Shown one piece after another: positions 1 through 7,801 of a stretch of DNA of 64,000 bases. Positions within the stretch are counted from its first letter, which is position 1. Each line of letters opens with the position of its first letter. The stretch spans positions 5,359,501 to 5,423,500 of the forward strand of contig NZ_CP042331.1 in NCBI RefSeq assembly GCF_008253865.1, read 5' to 3'. Made by a program: the position numbers and the translations under genes. The stretch is from Bosea sp. F3-2 (GTDB taxonomy: Bacteria > Pseudomonadota > Alphaproteobacteria > Rhizobiales > Beijerinckiaceae). The notes under the pieces are model-generated. The model saw nothing but the letters and a program-made list of their open reading frames with translations. It was not told where the DNA came from and did no database searches.

Positions 1-75
1 CGTGCGAGCCGACTGCAGGCCGCTCATGAAGCCTTCAAGATAGCGCTTCTGATCGGGGGTGAAATCGTCACTCAT
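1..75 (-). CDS. nirA: N-terminal fragment, probable ferredoxin-type nitrite reductase
   Basis: Only the first 25 codons lie in the window; the gene continues past base 1. The start is the ATG at 75, and the encoded peptide opens MSDDFTPDQKRYLEGF. I recall this type of opening from assimilatory nitrite/sulfite reductase-like proteins of Rhizobiales nitrate clusters. The gene starts 22 bp after the globin stop on the same strand, so it is the last visible member of the nitrate operon, where a nitrite-to-ammonium reductase is expected. No siroheme or Fe-S motif is visible in the fragment, so the function rests mainly on position. Confidence 0.5.
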   Translation of the reverse strand, partial: MSDDFTPDQKRYLEGFMSGLQSART

Positions 76-97
76 GGGTAACTTCCACTGCGCTTTT

Positions 98-520
98 TCA
101 GGCGGTGGCCGGTTTCTCGGCTGCCGCGATCATCGCGCCGGAGAGCGCGCCATAGGCCGTCGTCCAGGCGTCCTTCACGGTCGGGGTGAAGCCCTCGCCG
201 AGGCCCTGCTCCAGCGTCCAGAGCAGCGCAGCGCCGACCGGCGCGTAATGGGCGGCGCTGACGCCGTAGCCGACATGCTTGCGGGCCAGCGCTTCGACCG
301 CCGGCATCAGTGCCGGCAGATCGTCGAGCCCCTTCACCACGACCGCGAGCGTGCCCATCAGCTTGCGCCCCTGCTCCTTCATGTCGGCCGCCTTGAAGAG
401 CGGCTGGATCTCCGGCGCGATCTCGAACAGCCGGCCGTAGAACAGGGCGGCGGCCTGCTCGGCGATGGGCGCGACCTTGGAGAAGCTCACTCGAATCTCG
501 GAGACCTGTTCGGGTGTCAT
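98..520 (-). CDS. Single-domain bacterial globin in the nitrate operon
   Basis: This 140-residue protein has the length of a single-domain bacterial haemoglobin (Vitreoscilla type). It begins with the helix-A-like segment MTPEQVSEIRVSFSKV and contains the ALFYGRLFEIAPEIQPLF block typical of the family, followed by the probable proximal-histidine region ARKHVGYGV near residue 80. There is no C-terminal FAD/NAD reductase domain, so it is not a flavohaemoglobin. It lies 10 bp after nrtD and 22 bp before the nitrite reductase fragment, so it is cotranscribed with nitrate assimilation. Related globins bind O2 and NO. A role in removing NO that leaks from nitrite reduction is an inference from context. 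Confidence 0.88.
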   Translation of the reverse strand: MTPEQVSEIRVSFSKVAPIAEQAAALFYGRLFEIAPEIQPLFKAADMKEQGRKLMGTLAVVVKGLDDLPALMPAVEALARKHVGYGVSAAHYAPVGAALLWTLEQGLGEGFTPTVKDAWTTAYGALSGAMIAAAEKPATA

Positions 521-530
521 GACGCTCTCC

Positions 531-1322
531 TCATGCGGCTTCGACGAAGCGGTGACGCTCGTAGAGAAACCTCAGCACCGCCTCGCGGGCGGCGATGTAG
601 GTGCGGTCGGTGACCAGCTCGAGCCGCTTGCGCGGGCGGGCGAGATGCACGTCCAGAACCTCGCCGATGCGGGCGGAAGGGCCGTTGGTCATCATCACGA
701 TCCGGTCGGAGAGCAGCACGGCCTCGTCGACGTCGTGGGTGATCATGATCATGGTGTTGCCGAGCGCGGCATGGATCTGCATCACCGAGTCCTGCAGATG
801 CGCCCGGGTCAAAGCGTCGAGCGCGCCGAAGGGCTCGTCGAGCAGCAGGATCTTCGGCTCCATGGCGAGGCCGCGGGCGATGCCGACGCGCTGCTTCATG
901 CCGCCCGAGATCTCGCCGGGCCGCTTGTCCTTTGCATGGGCCATCTGGACGAGGTCGAGATTGTGCATGATCCAGCCATGCCGCTCGGCCTTGCTCTTCT
1001 TGCCCCCGAAGACCTTGTTCACGGCGAGCGCGACATTGTCGTAGACGGTGAGCCAGGGCAGCAGCGAGTGGTTCTGGAAGACCACGGCGCGGTCCGGCCC
1101 CGGCGCGTTGACCTCCTTGCCTTCGAGCAGGATGCCGCCGGTCGTCGCCGGCGTCAGCCCCGCGACGATGTTGAGCAGGGTCGACTTGCCGCAGCCGGAA
1201 TGGCCGATGATCGAGACGAACTCGCCCTTGTCGATGACGAGGCTGACGTCCTTCAGGACTTCCGTGGTGGCGGCGCCGCGCTGGAAGCGTTTGTCGACAT
1301 GGTCGATTTTGAGATAGCTCAC
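531..1322 (-). CDS. nrtD: Nitrate ABC transporter, ATP-binding subunit
   Basis: A 263-residue ATPase that energises import of nitrate/nitrite through NrtB. Visible are the Walker A motif GHSGCGKST, the signature ISGGMKQR and a Walker B ending LLLLDEPFGALD. The family is the NrtD/SsuB/TauB group of the nitrate-sulfonate-taurine importers; the surrounding genes make nitrate the substrate. I chose the GTG at 1322, which gives the protein start VSYLKIDHVDKRFQ, because the reading frame upstream of it has no family similarity and would run into nrtB. The gene starts 10 bp after the nrtB stop. It lacks the C-terminal NrtA-like domain of cyanobacterial NrtC. Confidence 0.93.
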   Translation of the reverse strand: MSYLKIDHVDKRFQRGAATTEVLKDVSLVIDKGEFVSIIGHSGCGKSTLLNIVAGLTPATTGGILLEGKEVNAPGPDRAVVFQNHSLLPWLTVYDNVALAVNKVFGGKKSKAERHGWIMHNLDLVQMAHAKDKRPGEISGGMKQRVGIARGLAMEPKILLLDEPFGALDALTRAHLQDSVMQIHAALGNTMIMITHDVDEAVLLSDRIVMMTNGPSARIGEVLDVHLARPRKRLELVTDRTYIAAREAVLRFLYERHRFVEAA

Positions 1323-1332
1323 GTTTAAGCCC

Positions 1333-2241
1333 TCAGTTGGTCGCGGTGCCGCGGGTGACGACATGGCCGACGAGAGCGACGAGGCGGTCGAGCAGGAAGC
1401 CGACCACGCCGATATAGACCAGCGCCACGATGATGTCGGAGAGGCGCGAGGAGTTCCACGCGTCCCAGATGAAGAAGCCGATGCCGACGCCACCGGTCAG
1501 CATCTCCGCCGCGACGATGGCGAGCCAGGACAGGCCGACGCCGATCCTGAGGCCCGTGAAGATGTAGGGCGCGGCCGAGGGCACCATGATCCTGTAGAAG
1601 AACTCGATCTGGTTCAGCCGCAGCACCTGCGCGACATTGCGGTAATCCTGCGGGATGTTGCGGATGCCGACGGCGGTGTTGATGATCACCGGCCAGATCG
1701 CGGTGATGAAGATCACGAAGATAGCCGAGGGCTGGCTGTCGCGGAAGGCGGCGAGCGAGAGTGGCAGCCAGGCGAGCGGCGGCACGGTGCGGAGCACCTG
1801 GAAGACCGGATCGAGCCCGCGCATCGCCCAGACCGACTGGCCGACCAGCGCGCCGAGCAGCACGCCGACGATCGCCGACAGGCTGAAGCCGATCGCGACG
1901 CGCTGCAGCGAGACGAGGATGCGCCAGCCCAGGCCGATATCCTGCGAGCCCGCCCAGTAGAACGGTTCGACGATCAGATCCTTCGCCTCCTCCCAGATCT
2001 TGGTGGGCGGCGGCAGCGAGGATTGCGGTCCGGAAGCCGCGATCTGCCAGAACAGCAGGATCAGCGCGACCGTGATCAGCGGCGGCAAGAGGTTGACGAG
2101 GGCGCTCTTCCCCCAGGGGACGAGCTTCGCTGCGAAGGGTTTCGCAGGCCCGGCCGGCAGCGGCACGACCTCGGACGGCTTGCCCGAGAGCGTGACAACC
2201 GTCGCGCCCGCAGTCGCGCCTTTCAAGACAGGCTGACCCAT
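1333..2241 (-). CDS. nrtB: Nitrate ABC transporter, permease subunit
   Basis: An inner-membrane permease of about 302 residues of the NrtB/SsuC type, with a hydrophobic segment near the N-terminus (LITVALILLFWQIAA) and several more through the second half. The cytoplasmic EAA-type loop that docks to NrtD is seen in the region RLNQIEFFYRIMVPSAAPYIFTG. Two starts are possible. The ATG at 2241 is preceded by a good ribosome site (AGAGGAGAG, about 8 bases upstream). An ATG at 2286 would overlap the nasA stop as ATGA and add 15 residues. I prefer 2241, but translational coupling from 2286 cannot be excluded. The gene partners NrtA and NrtD. Confidence 0.92.
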   Translation of the reverse strand: MGQPVLKGATAGATVVTLSGKPSEVVPLPAGPAKPFAAKLVPWGKSALVNLLPPLITVALILLFWQIAASGPQSSLPPPTKIWEEAKDLIVEPFYWAGSQDIGLGWRILVSLQRVAIGFSLSAIVGVLLGALVGQSVWAMRGLDPVFQVLRTVPPLAWLPLSLAAFRDSQPSAIFVIFITAIWPVIINTAVGIRNIPQDYRNVAQVLRLNQIEFFYRIMVPSAAPYIFTGLRIGVGLSWLAIVAAEMLTGGVGIGFFIWDAWNSSRLSDIIVALVYIGVVGFLLDRLVALVGHVVTRGTATN

Positions 2242-2282
2242 GTTCCAGTCTCTCCTCTGACTGAGCTCTTCCGTCGCATTCG

Positions 2283-4970
2283 TCATGCCGCCTCGCTCGC
2301 GCGTGCCTGCGCGCCGATACGGCGGATTTCGGGAAGGCAGGAGCCGCAATTGGTTCCCGCCTTGAGTTGAACGCCGATCTCCTCGGCCGTCGCGGCTCCG
2401 GCTTCGAAGGCAGCGCGGATCGCGTTCAAGCCCACGCCGAAGCAGGCGCAGACGGTCGGGCCGGGGTCGGCGCCGCCGGGGTTCCGTCCCGAGAGCAGGG
2501 CAAGCCGGCTCTCCACGGTTGCCGCCGGATCGGCGAATACGGCCTTGACCATGTCCCAGAGCGGCGCGCGGCCCGCAGGCGCGAGGAAGAGGGCGGCCAC
2601 GAGCCGGCCTTCCTGGAGCACGGCACAACGATAGCTGCCGCCGTCGCAGTCGATCAGTTCGGTCAGTTCGTCCGCGCCGAAACGCTCACGCATCAGGGCC
2701 GCCATGGCATCGACGGGAGCGTCGGTGGCGAAAAGCCGGCCCTCGCCGCCCTGTACGGCAAGCCGCGCCCACCAGCTCCCCGCCGGCAGGGCAAACGGCT
2801 CGCGCGACAGGACGAAGCCTTCGAAACGATAGGCGATCGGCGCGATGGAGACCGGCGTCGCCTTCATCTCGGGCTGGCCGGAGAAGGGGTCGCAGATTGG
2901 CTGCGTCAGGGCGCCGATGCGCGCGTTGGAGGCTGTCTCTTCCGACCAGTGAATCGGCGCAAAAAGTGCTCCCTCGGCGACGCCCTGATCGGCGACGATC
3001 CTGAGGACGGCCGTGCCGTGGGCACTGGCGAGACGCGCGAAGCCGCCCTCGGCCAGCCCGAAGCGCAAGATATCGGCTGGATGCACATAAACCGGAGGCT
3101 CGGCGATATGCGCGCTGAGCCGCGGGCTGAGGCCGGTGCGAGTCATGGTGTGCCAGTGGTCGCGGACGCGGCCGGTGTTGAGCAGCAGCGGAAAGGCTTC
3201 GCTCGTTGCCGTGGCCAGCTTCGGCGCGGCGAGCGGGCGCATCTGCGCGCGGCGCTCGGGGCCGAAGAAGTTGCCATCGCCGAAGAGCCGTGCGGTGCCC
3301 TGCGGCCGGTATGCGGGCACGGGCCATTGCACCGGCCTGAGCCCGTCATAGGCGACCTTGTCGAGCCCGGCATGGGCGCCGATGTCGAAATCGCGCGTGC
3401 CGTCATTCTCGAAGGCGGAGAGCGCCGCATGCTCGGCATAGATCGCGTGCGGGCCGGCATAGGCGAAGGTCGCGCCGAAGCCGAGGCGCTTGGCGACCTC
3501 GCAGATGATCCACCAGTCCGGCTTCACATCGCCGGGCAGCGGCAGGAAGGCGCGCTGGCGCGAGATGCGGCGCTCGGAATTGGTGACGGTGCCATCCTTC
3601 TCGCCCCAGGCGGCGGCCGGCAGGATGTAGTGGGGCTTGGCTGCGAGCGTGTCGTTCGAGAGCACGTTCTCGGAGACGACGAACAGGTCGAGGCCGGCGA
3701 GCGCGGCGCGGGCCCTGTCCGCATCGGGAAGGGACACGGCGGGGTTCGTCGCCATTACCCACATCGCGCGGAGGCGGCCTTCAGCGGCGGCCTCGAGCAT
3801 CTGGACGGCCTTCAGGCCTTCGCGGCGGGCCATGTTCGGCGCCTGCCAGAAGCGGCGGACGCGATCCATCTCTTCCGCACCGTAACCCATATGGGCGGCG
3901 AGCATGTTGGCGAGACCGCCGACCTCGCGCCCGCCCATCGCATTGGGCTGGCCCGTGAGGGAGAAGGGGCCGCAGCCGGGCCGCCCGATCCGGCCTGTGG
4001 CGAGATGGCAGTTCAGGATGGCGGCGACCTTGTCGGTGCCCTGCGCCGACTGGTTGACGCCCTGGCTCCAGGCCGTGACGACATGCGGCGTGCTCGCCCA
4101 GAGCTCGTAGAAGGCCGCGATCCGTTCAGCCGGCAGGCCGGTGGCGGTGGAAACGGCCTCGATGTCGGGCGCAATCTCGCGTGCATTGGCGAGCGCCTCG
4201 TCGAAGCCCGTGACATGGCGTGTGACATAGGTGCGGTCGACAAGGCCGCGGTCGGCGAGATGGACGAGCAGCCCGGCGAAGAGCGCGGCGTCGGAGCCGG
4301 GCTTCAGCGTCAGCACCATATCGGCGTCTTCCGCCGTCGCGGTGACGCGCGGGTCGAGGACGACGAGGCGCGCCCCACGCTCCCGCCGGTTGTCCTGCAT
4401 TCGCCGGAACAGGATCGGATGGCACCAGGCCGTGTTCGAGCCGACGAGGACGATCAGGTCGGCGCTGTCGAGATCCTTATAGGCGCCGGGCACCGTGTCC
4501 GAGCCGAAGACCCGGCGCTGTGCAGCGACCGTCGAGGACATGCACAGGCGTGAGTTGGTGTCGACATGGGGCGAGCCGATGAAGCCCTTCGCCAGCTTGT
4601 TGGCGACGTAGTAGTCCTCGGTCAGAAGCTGGCCGGAGAGGTAGAAGGCGATCGCCTCGGGGCCGTGTTCGGCGGCAATGGCCTTCAGCCCGGCGGCGAC
4701 GGCATCGAGCGCCTCGTCCCAGCCGACCCTGTCGTAGCTGCCGGCAGCGTTGCGCTTCAGCGGGTGCAGCACCCGGCTGCCGAGCCCCAGCGTCTCGCCG
4801 AGGGCGGAACCCTTGGAGCAGAGGCGTCCGCGATTGGCTGGGTGGTCCGCATCTCCGGCGATGGCGGCGCCTCCCAGCCCGTCCGGCGTTGCCAGCACGC
4901 CGCAACCGACGCCGCAATAGGGGCAGGTCGTGCGCACCACGGTTGGAGCGAGGGGGGCGTCGTGGCGCAT
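2283..4970 (-). CDS. nasA: Assimilatory nitrate reductase, catalytic subunit
   Basis: A cytoplasmic molybdopterin enzyme of 895 residues that reduces nitrate to nitrite. The N-terminus holds the 4Fe-4S binding motif CPYCGVGC (residues 16-23) with the fourth cysteine in LCSKGSAL. The central part matches the molybdopterin oxidoreductase and dinucleotide-binding domains (for example SNTAWCHPILFRR and TGQPNAMGGREVGG). The C-terminus carries an extra BFD-like 2Fe-2S domain with CACFGVG and CGSCLPEI, as in NasA enzymes that take electrons from a separate FAD protein. No signal peptide is present, in keeping with an assimilatory enzyme. The start at 4970 overlaps the upstream reductase stop as TGATG, which indicates translational coupling. 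Confidence 0.95.
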   Translation of the reverse strand: MRHDAPLAPTVVRTTCPYCGVGCGVLATPDGLGGAAIAGDADHPANRGRLCSKGSALGETLGLGSRVLHPLKRNAAGSYDRVGWDEALDAVAAGLKAIAAEHGPEAIAFYLSGQLLTEDYYVANKLAKGFIGSPHVDTNSRLCMSSTVAAQRRVFGSDTVPGAYKDLDSADLIVLVGSNTAWCHPILFRRMQDNRRERGARLVVLDPRVTATAEDADMVLTLKPGSDAALFAGLLVHLADRGLVDRTYVTRHVTGFDEALANAREIAPDIEAVSTATGLPAERIAAFYELWASTPHVVTAWSQGVNQSAQGTDKVAAILNCHLATGRIGRPGCGPFSLTGQPNAMGGREVGGLANMLAAHMGYGAEEMDRVRRFWQAPNMARREGLKAVQMLEAAAEGRLRAMWVMATNPAVSLPDADRARAALAGLDLFVVSENVLSNDTLAAKPHYILPAAAWGEKDGTVTNSERRISRQRAFLPLPGDVKPDWWIICEVAKRLGFGATFAYAGPHAIYAEHAALSAFENDGTRDFDIGAHAGLDKVAYDGLRPVQWPVPAYRPQGTARLFGDGNFFGPERRAQMRPLAAPKLATATSEAFPLLLNTGRVRDHWHTMTRTGLSPRLSAHIAEPPVYVHPADILRFGLAEGGFARLASAHGTAVLRIVADQGVAEGALFAPIHWSEETASNARIGALTQPICDPFSGQPEMKATPVSIAPIAYRFEGFVLSREPFALPAGSWWARLAVQGGEGRLFATDAPVDAMAALMRERFGADELTELIDCDGGSYRCAVLQEGRLVAALFLAPAGRAPLWDMVKAVFADPAATVESRLALLSGRNPGGADPGPTVCACFGVGLNAIRAAFEAGAATAEEIGVQLKAGTNCGSCLPEIRRIGAQARASEAA

Positions 4971-6184
4971 CAGGCGGCCTCCCCGATGCAATAGCTTTCG
5001 CCGAAGGGCAGGTCGGCGCGGATTGCGCTGATGTCCTGGCCCGAGCGGATCAGCCCGAGATAGAACAGCGCGCCCTGCGTATCGCCGACGAGCACGCAGC
5101 CGGCGAGCCGCCCCTCGCGCAGCACGAACTTGCGGTAGATGCCCGCGGCGGGATCGCGCAGCACGACGGTCTCGGCGCCGTCGCCGGCCTCGAATTCGCC
5201 CGCCGAGAAGACGCCGACGCCGGAGACCTTGAGATTGGTCGAGAGCAGCGAGCCCCGATAGGCGCCCTCACGCCCGGCTAGCCTCGCGGCCAGCACGCGA
5301 GCCTGCTCATAAGCGGGCTCGACCAGCCCATAGGCCAGGCCCCGATGCTCGGCGCATTCGCCGATGGCGAAGATCGCGGGATCGTCGGTGGCGAGGCCAT
5401 CATCGACCAGGATGCCGCGGCCCACACCGAGGCCAGCTGCCCGTGCGAGTCCGACATTCGGGCGCACGCCGATGGCGATGACCACCAGGTCCGCGGGAAT
5501 TTCGGTGCCGTCCGTCAGTTCGACCGCCTCGACATGGTCCTTGCCGCGGAAGCCTTTCGTTTCGGCGCAGAGGCGCACGTCGATACCGCGCGCAGCCATC
5601 GCCGCGGCGAGCAGGCCTGCGCCCTCATGGTCGAGCTGACGTTCCATCAGGCGGTCGACGAGGTGGAGCAGCGTCACTTCGGCGCCGGCTCGGCTGAGGC
5701 CGTAGGCGGCCTCAAGCCCGAGAAGCCCGCCGCCGATGACGACGATGCGGGCGCCGCGCCGGGCATAGGCCCGCATCGTGCCGACATCGGCGGTATCGCG
5801 GAAAGTCGCGACGCCGGCGAGATCGCTACCCGGGAAGGGTGGGCGCAGCGGCGTCGAGCCGGTCGCGAGCACGAGCTTGCCATAGGGCAGGGCCAGGCCC
5901 CCGCTGAGCGTCACCGTCCGCGCCGCGCGGTCGATGCTCTCGACGGAGCGGCCGTAGAAGGTGGAGATGCCGCGCCCGCGCCACCAGGCGGCCGTCTTGA
6001 GCTCGATCTCCCCTTCGCCGATCTCGCCCGCCAGCAGCGGCGAGAGCAGAACACGATTATAGGCCAGCCGCGGCTCGTCCCCGATCACCGCGACGGAATA
6101 GCGCCCGAGCGCGCGCTGGCTGAGTTCGTCGGCCAGCCGCGTCGCGGCCATGCCATTGCCGACGATGATCAGGGGCTCGGCCAT
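4970..6184 (-). CDS. nasB: FAD/NAD(P)-dependent reductase for nitrate reductase (NasB-like)
   Basis: A 404-residue flavoprotein of the NirB N-terminal/rubredoxin reductase-like family that probably passes electrons from NAD(P)H to NasA. It has an N-terminal FAD-binding fold (GNGMAATRLADEL), a second Rossmann motif for NAD(P) (VVIGGGLLGLEAAYG, about residue 145), and the ATG-type segment VLATGSTPLRPPF. It ends after the pyridine-nucleotide reductase core, lacking the siroheme and BFD domains of full NirB, so it is not itself a nitrite reductase. It starts 4 bases after nrtA ends and overlaps nasA by one base. The electron partner could also be a ferredoxin; the assignment to NasA comes from operon position. 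Confidence 0.85.
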   Translation of the reverse strand: MAEPLIIVGNGMAATRLADELSQRALGRYSVAVIGDEPRLAYNRVLLSPLLAGEIGEGEIELKTAAWWRGRGISTFYGRSVESIDRAARTVTLSGGLALPYGKLVLATGSTPLRPPFPGSDLAGVATFRDTADVGTMRAYARRGARIVVIGGGLLGLEAAYGLSRAGAEVTLLHLVDRLMERQLDHEGAGLLAAAMAARGIDVRLCAETKGFRGKDHVEAVELTDGTEIPADLVVIAIGVRPNVGLARAAGLGVGRGILVDDGLATDDPAIFAIGECAEHRGLAYGLVEPAYEQARVLAARLAGREGAYRGSLLSTNLKVSGVGVFSAGEFEAGDGAETVVLRDPAAGIYRKFVLREGRLAGCVLVGDTQGALFYLGLIRSGQDISAIRADLPFGESYCIGEAA

Positions 6185-6188
6185 GGCG

Positions 6189-7514
6189 TCAGGCCACCCG
6201 CTTGATCTTCAGCGCCTTGAGGTAGTCCATCGGCGCGGCAGGATCGAACTTCACGCCGTCGAAGAATGTCTCGACGCCGCGGGAATCGGCGGTCGGCGCG
6301 CCGGTGACGCCGAGCGTCTTCGCCGCCTCGCGCCAGAGATCGGCGCGGTTGGTCTTGTCGACCAGCGCCTTGATGTCGATCGTCGGCTCGAACTTGCCCC
6401 AGCGGATGTTCTCGGTGACGAACCAGGTGTCGAGGCTCTTCCAGGGATAGGAGGTCGAGCCGCCTTCGCCCCAGAACTTCATGTAGAGATTGGTGCCCTT
6501 CGCCTCGCGGCCATTGCCGTAGTTGATGTCGCCGAGCAGGCGCTTGTTGATGTCGCCGGTGGGAACGTTGAACCATTGGCGCCGGCCGACGATCTCGGCG
6601 AGCTCCTGGCGGTTCTCCATCTTGTCGGCCCACATCTGGGCTTCCATCACGGCCATCAGGATGGCCTGCGTCGCCCTGGGATTGGCGTCGACGAAATCGG
6701 CGCGCATGCCGAGGATCTTCTCGGGATGGCGGAACCAGAGCTCGCCTGTGGTCAGCGCGGTGTAGCCAATGTTCTGGTTGACGAGCTGCTCGTTCCAGGG
6801 CTCGCCGACGCAGAAGCAATCCATGGTGCCGACCTTCATGTTCGCCACCATCTGGGGCGGCGGCACGACGATGACCTTGATCTCGGTGTCGGGGTCGATG
6901 CCGCCGGCGGCGAGCCAGTAACGGATCCAGAGGTCGTGGGTGCCGCCCGGGAAGGTCATGGCGGCGGTCAGTTCCTTGCCCGCGGCCTTCTTGCGCTCGA
7001 AAGCCTGCTTCAGCGGCGAGGCGTCCTTCTGGACGGCGAGGTCCTTGTATTCGTTCGAGACCGAGATCGCCTGCCCGTCCTCGTTGAGGTTGAGCAGCGT
7101 GTACATCGGCAGCGGCTGGCCGTTCTGCATCACCTTGCCGGTTGAGTAGAGATGCGTCTTCGGCCGCAGGATGTGGCCGCCATCGATGCCGTTGGCCTTG
7201 AAGCCGAGCGCCATGTTGTCGCGCGTCGCGCCCCAGGAGGCCTGCTTGGCGATCTCCATGTCGGGCAGGCCGTGCTTGGCGAAGAGGCCCTTTTCCTTGG
7301 CGATGATCAGCGGCGAGGCGTCGGTCAGAGCGATGTAGCCGAGCCGCGTGCCCTTGACCTCGGGGCCGGCACTTTGCGCGAAGGCGCCGGAGGGCAGGGC
7401 GGCCTTCGCCGCCGCGAGCAGCGCGGCTGTGCCGGACAGCTGTAGGAAGTGGCGGCGGCTTGCGCCGGCCTGCGTGGCGGCCGTCCTGATCAGGGTCTTG
7501 GAGCTGTGCGTCAT
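6189..7514 (-). CDS. nrtA: Nitrate/nitrite-binding protein of ABC transporter
   Basis: A 441-residue exported solute-binding protein that captures nitrate for NrtBD. The N-terminus has a twin-arginine signal (SRRHFLQLSG at residues 19-28) followed by an alanine-rich hydrophobic stretch and a likely cleavage after AFAQ. The body matches the NrtA/CmpA family (TRLGYIALTDASPLIIAKE, DCFCVGEPWNEQLV, FRHPEKILGMR). I chose the ATG at 7514, preceded by GAGAGAC, because the upstream frame runs through the regulatory leader and has no signal-peptide features. It is the first gene of the seven-gene nitrate operon and the one directly behind the antitermination leader. Confidence 0.94.
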   Translation of the reverse strand: MTHSSKTLIRTAATQAGASRRHFLQLSGTAALLAAAKAALPSGAFAQSAGPEVKGTRLGYIALTDASPLIIAKEKGLFAKHGLPDMEIAKQASWGATRDNMALGFKANGIDGGHILRPKTHLYSTGKVMQNGQPLPMYTLLNLNEDGQAISVSNEYKDLAVQKDASPLKQAFERKKAAGKELTAAMTFPGGTHDLWIRYWLAAGGIDPDTEIKVIVVPPPQMVANMKVGTMDCFCVGEPWNEQLVNQNIGYTALTTGELWFRHPEKILGMRADFVDANPRATQAILMAVMEAQMWADKMENRQELAEIVGRRQWFNVPTGDINKRLLGDINYGNGREAKGTNLYMKFWGEGGSTSYPWKSLDTWFVTENIRWGKFEPTIDIKALVDKTNRADLWREAAKTLGVTGAPTADSRGVETFFDGVKFDPAAPMDYLKALKIKRVA

Positions 7515-7568
7515 CGATCGTCTCTCGATTGCTGGAAAGTCGTTCGCCTTGAGCCAGCCCCGAACGCG

Positions 7569-7618
7569 AAAAACGCCGCGCGAAAGACGCCTTGGCAGGC
7601 GCATTCGACAGCGACGTT
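7569..7618 (-). terminator. Intrinsic terminator in the nrtA leader
   Basis: Read on the minus strand, AACGUCGC (7618-7611) pairs fully with GCGGCGUU (7579-7572), allowing one G-U pair, and is followed by a five-U run (7573-7569). The loop folds further: CGAA pairs with UUCG and GCGCC with GGCGU around UGCCAA. The 5' arm lies inside the second ANTAR hairpin (7608-7623), so the two structures exclude each other. This is the arrangement expected for NasT-controlled antitermination. Pairing was worked out by eye; no energy was computed. Confidence 0.8.
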
Positions 7619-7670
7619 GCTGTGTCTTCCGGATCGGGGATGGCGCGGGCAGCGTTGGCCGCGTCGCATC
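7608..7670 (-). promoter_or_regulatory. ANTAR-target RNA (two hexaloop hairpins), probable NasT binding site
   Basis: Hairpin 1 has the stem CGCGG/CCGCG (7663-7659 with 7648-7644), a C-C mismatch, a closing C-G pair and the six-base loop AACGCU (7656-7651). Hairpin 2 has the stem ACAGC/GCUGU (7623-7619 with 7612-7608) around the six-base loop AACGUC (7618-7613). Both loops have A at position 1 and G at position 4, the known signature of RNA targets of ANTAR-domain proteins such as NasT. The linker is about 18 bases. Hairpin 2 shares bases with the terminator, so NasT binding should favour read-through into nrtA. Confidence 0.8.
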
Positions 7671-7676
7671 ATTCCC

Positions 7677-7693
7677 TACAAGGATCGTGCCAA
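7677..7693 (-). promoter_or_regulatory. Sigma-54 promoter of the nitrate operon
   Basis: The minus strand reads TTGGCACGATCCTTGTA, matching the -24/-12 consensus TGGCACG-N4-TTGCW at exact spacing with one deviation (T for C at -12). The start of transcription would fall near 7666, immediately 5' of the first ANTAR hairpin, giving a leader of about 150 bases before the nrtA ATG. This implies NtrC-type nitrogen control on top of nitrate control by NasST. Confidence 0.78.
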
Positions 7694-7801
7694 CCGCGCG
7701 GCGGCGCCGCGACCCTTGAATTGCAATAACTTGCGAACTCATGAGCTCGCGGGCGTTTGCTGCAATCGCTTTGCTGCGTCGCACAAGAGAAGCGCATTGG
7801 C

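Noticed and set aside
2367..4553. 728-codon plus-strand frame opposite nasA
   Set aside because: NasA on the minus strand has all cofactor motifs; the antisense product is low-complexity and has no recognisable domain.
4970..6184. Possible full-length NirB nitrite reductase
   Set aside because: The protein ends after the FAD/NAD module; no siroheme or 4Fe-4S nitrite reductase domain is present.
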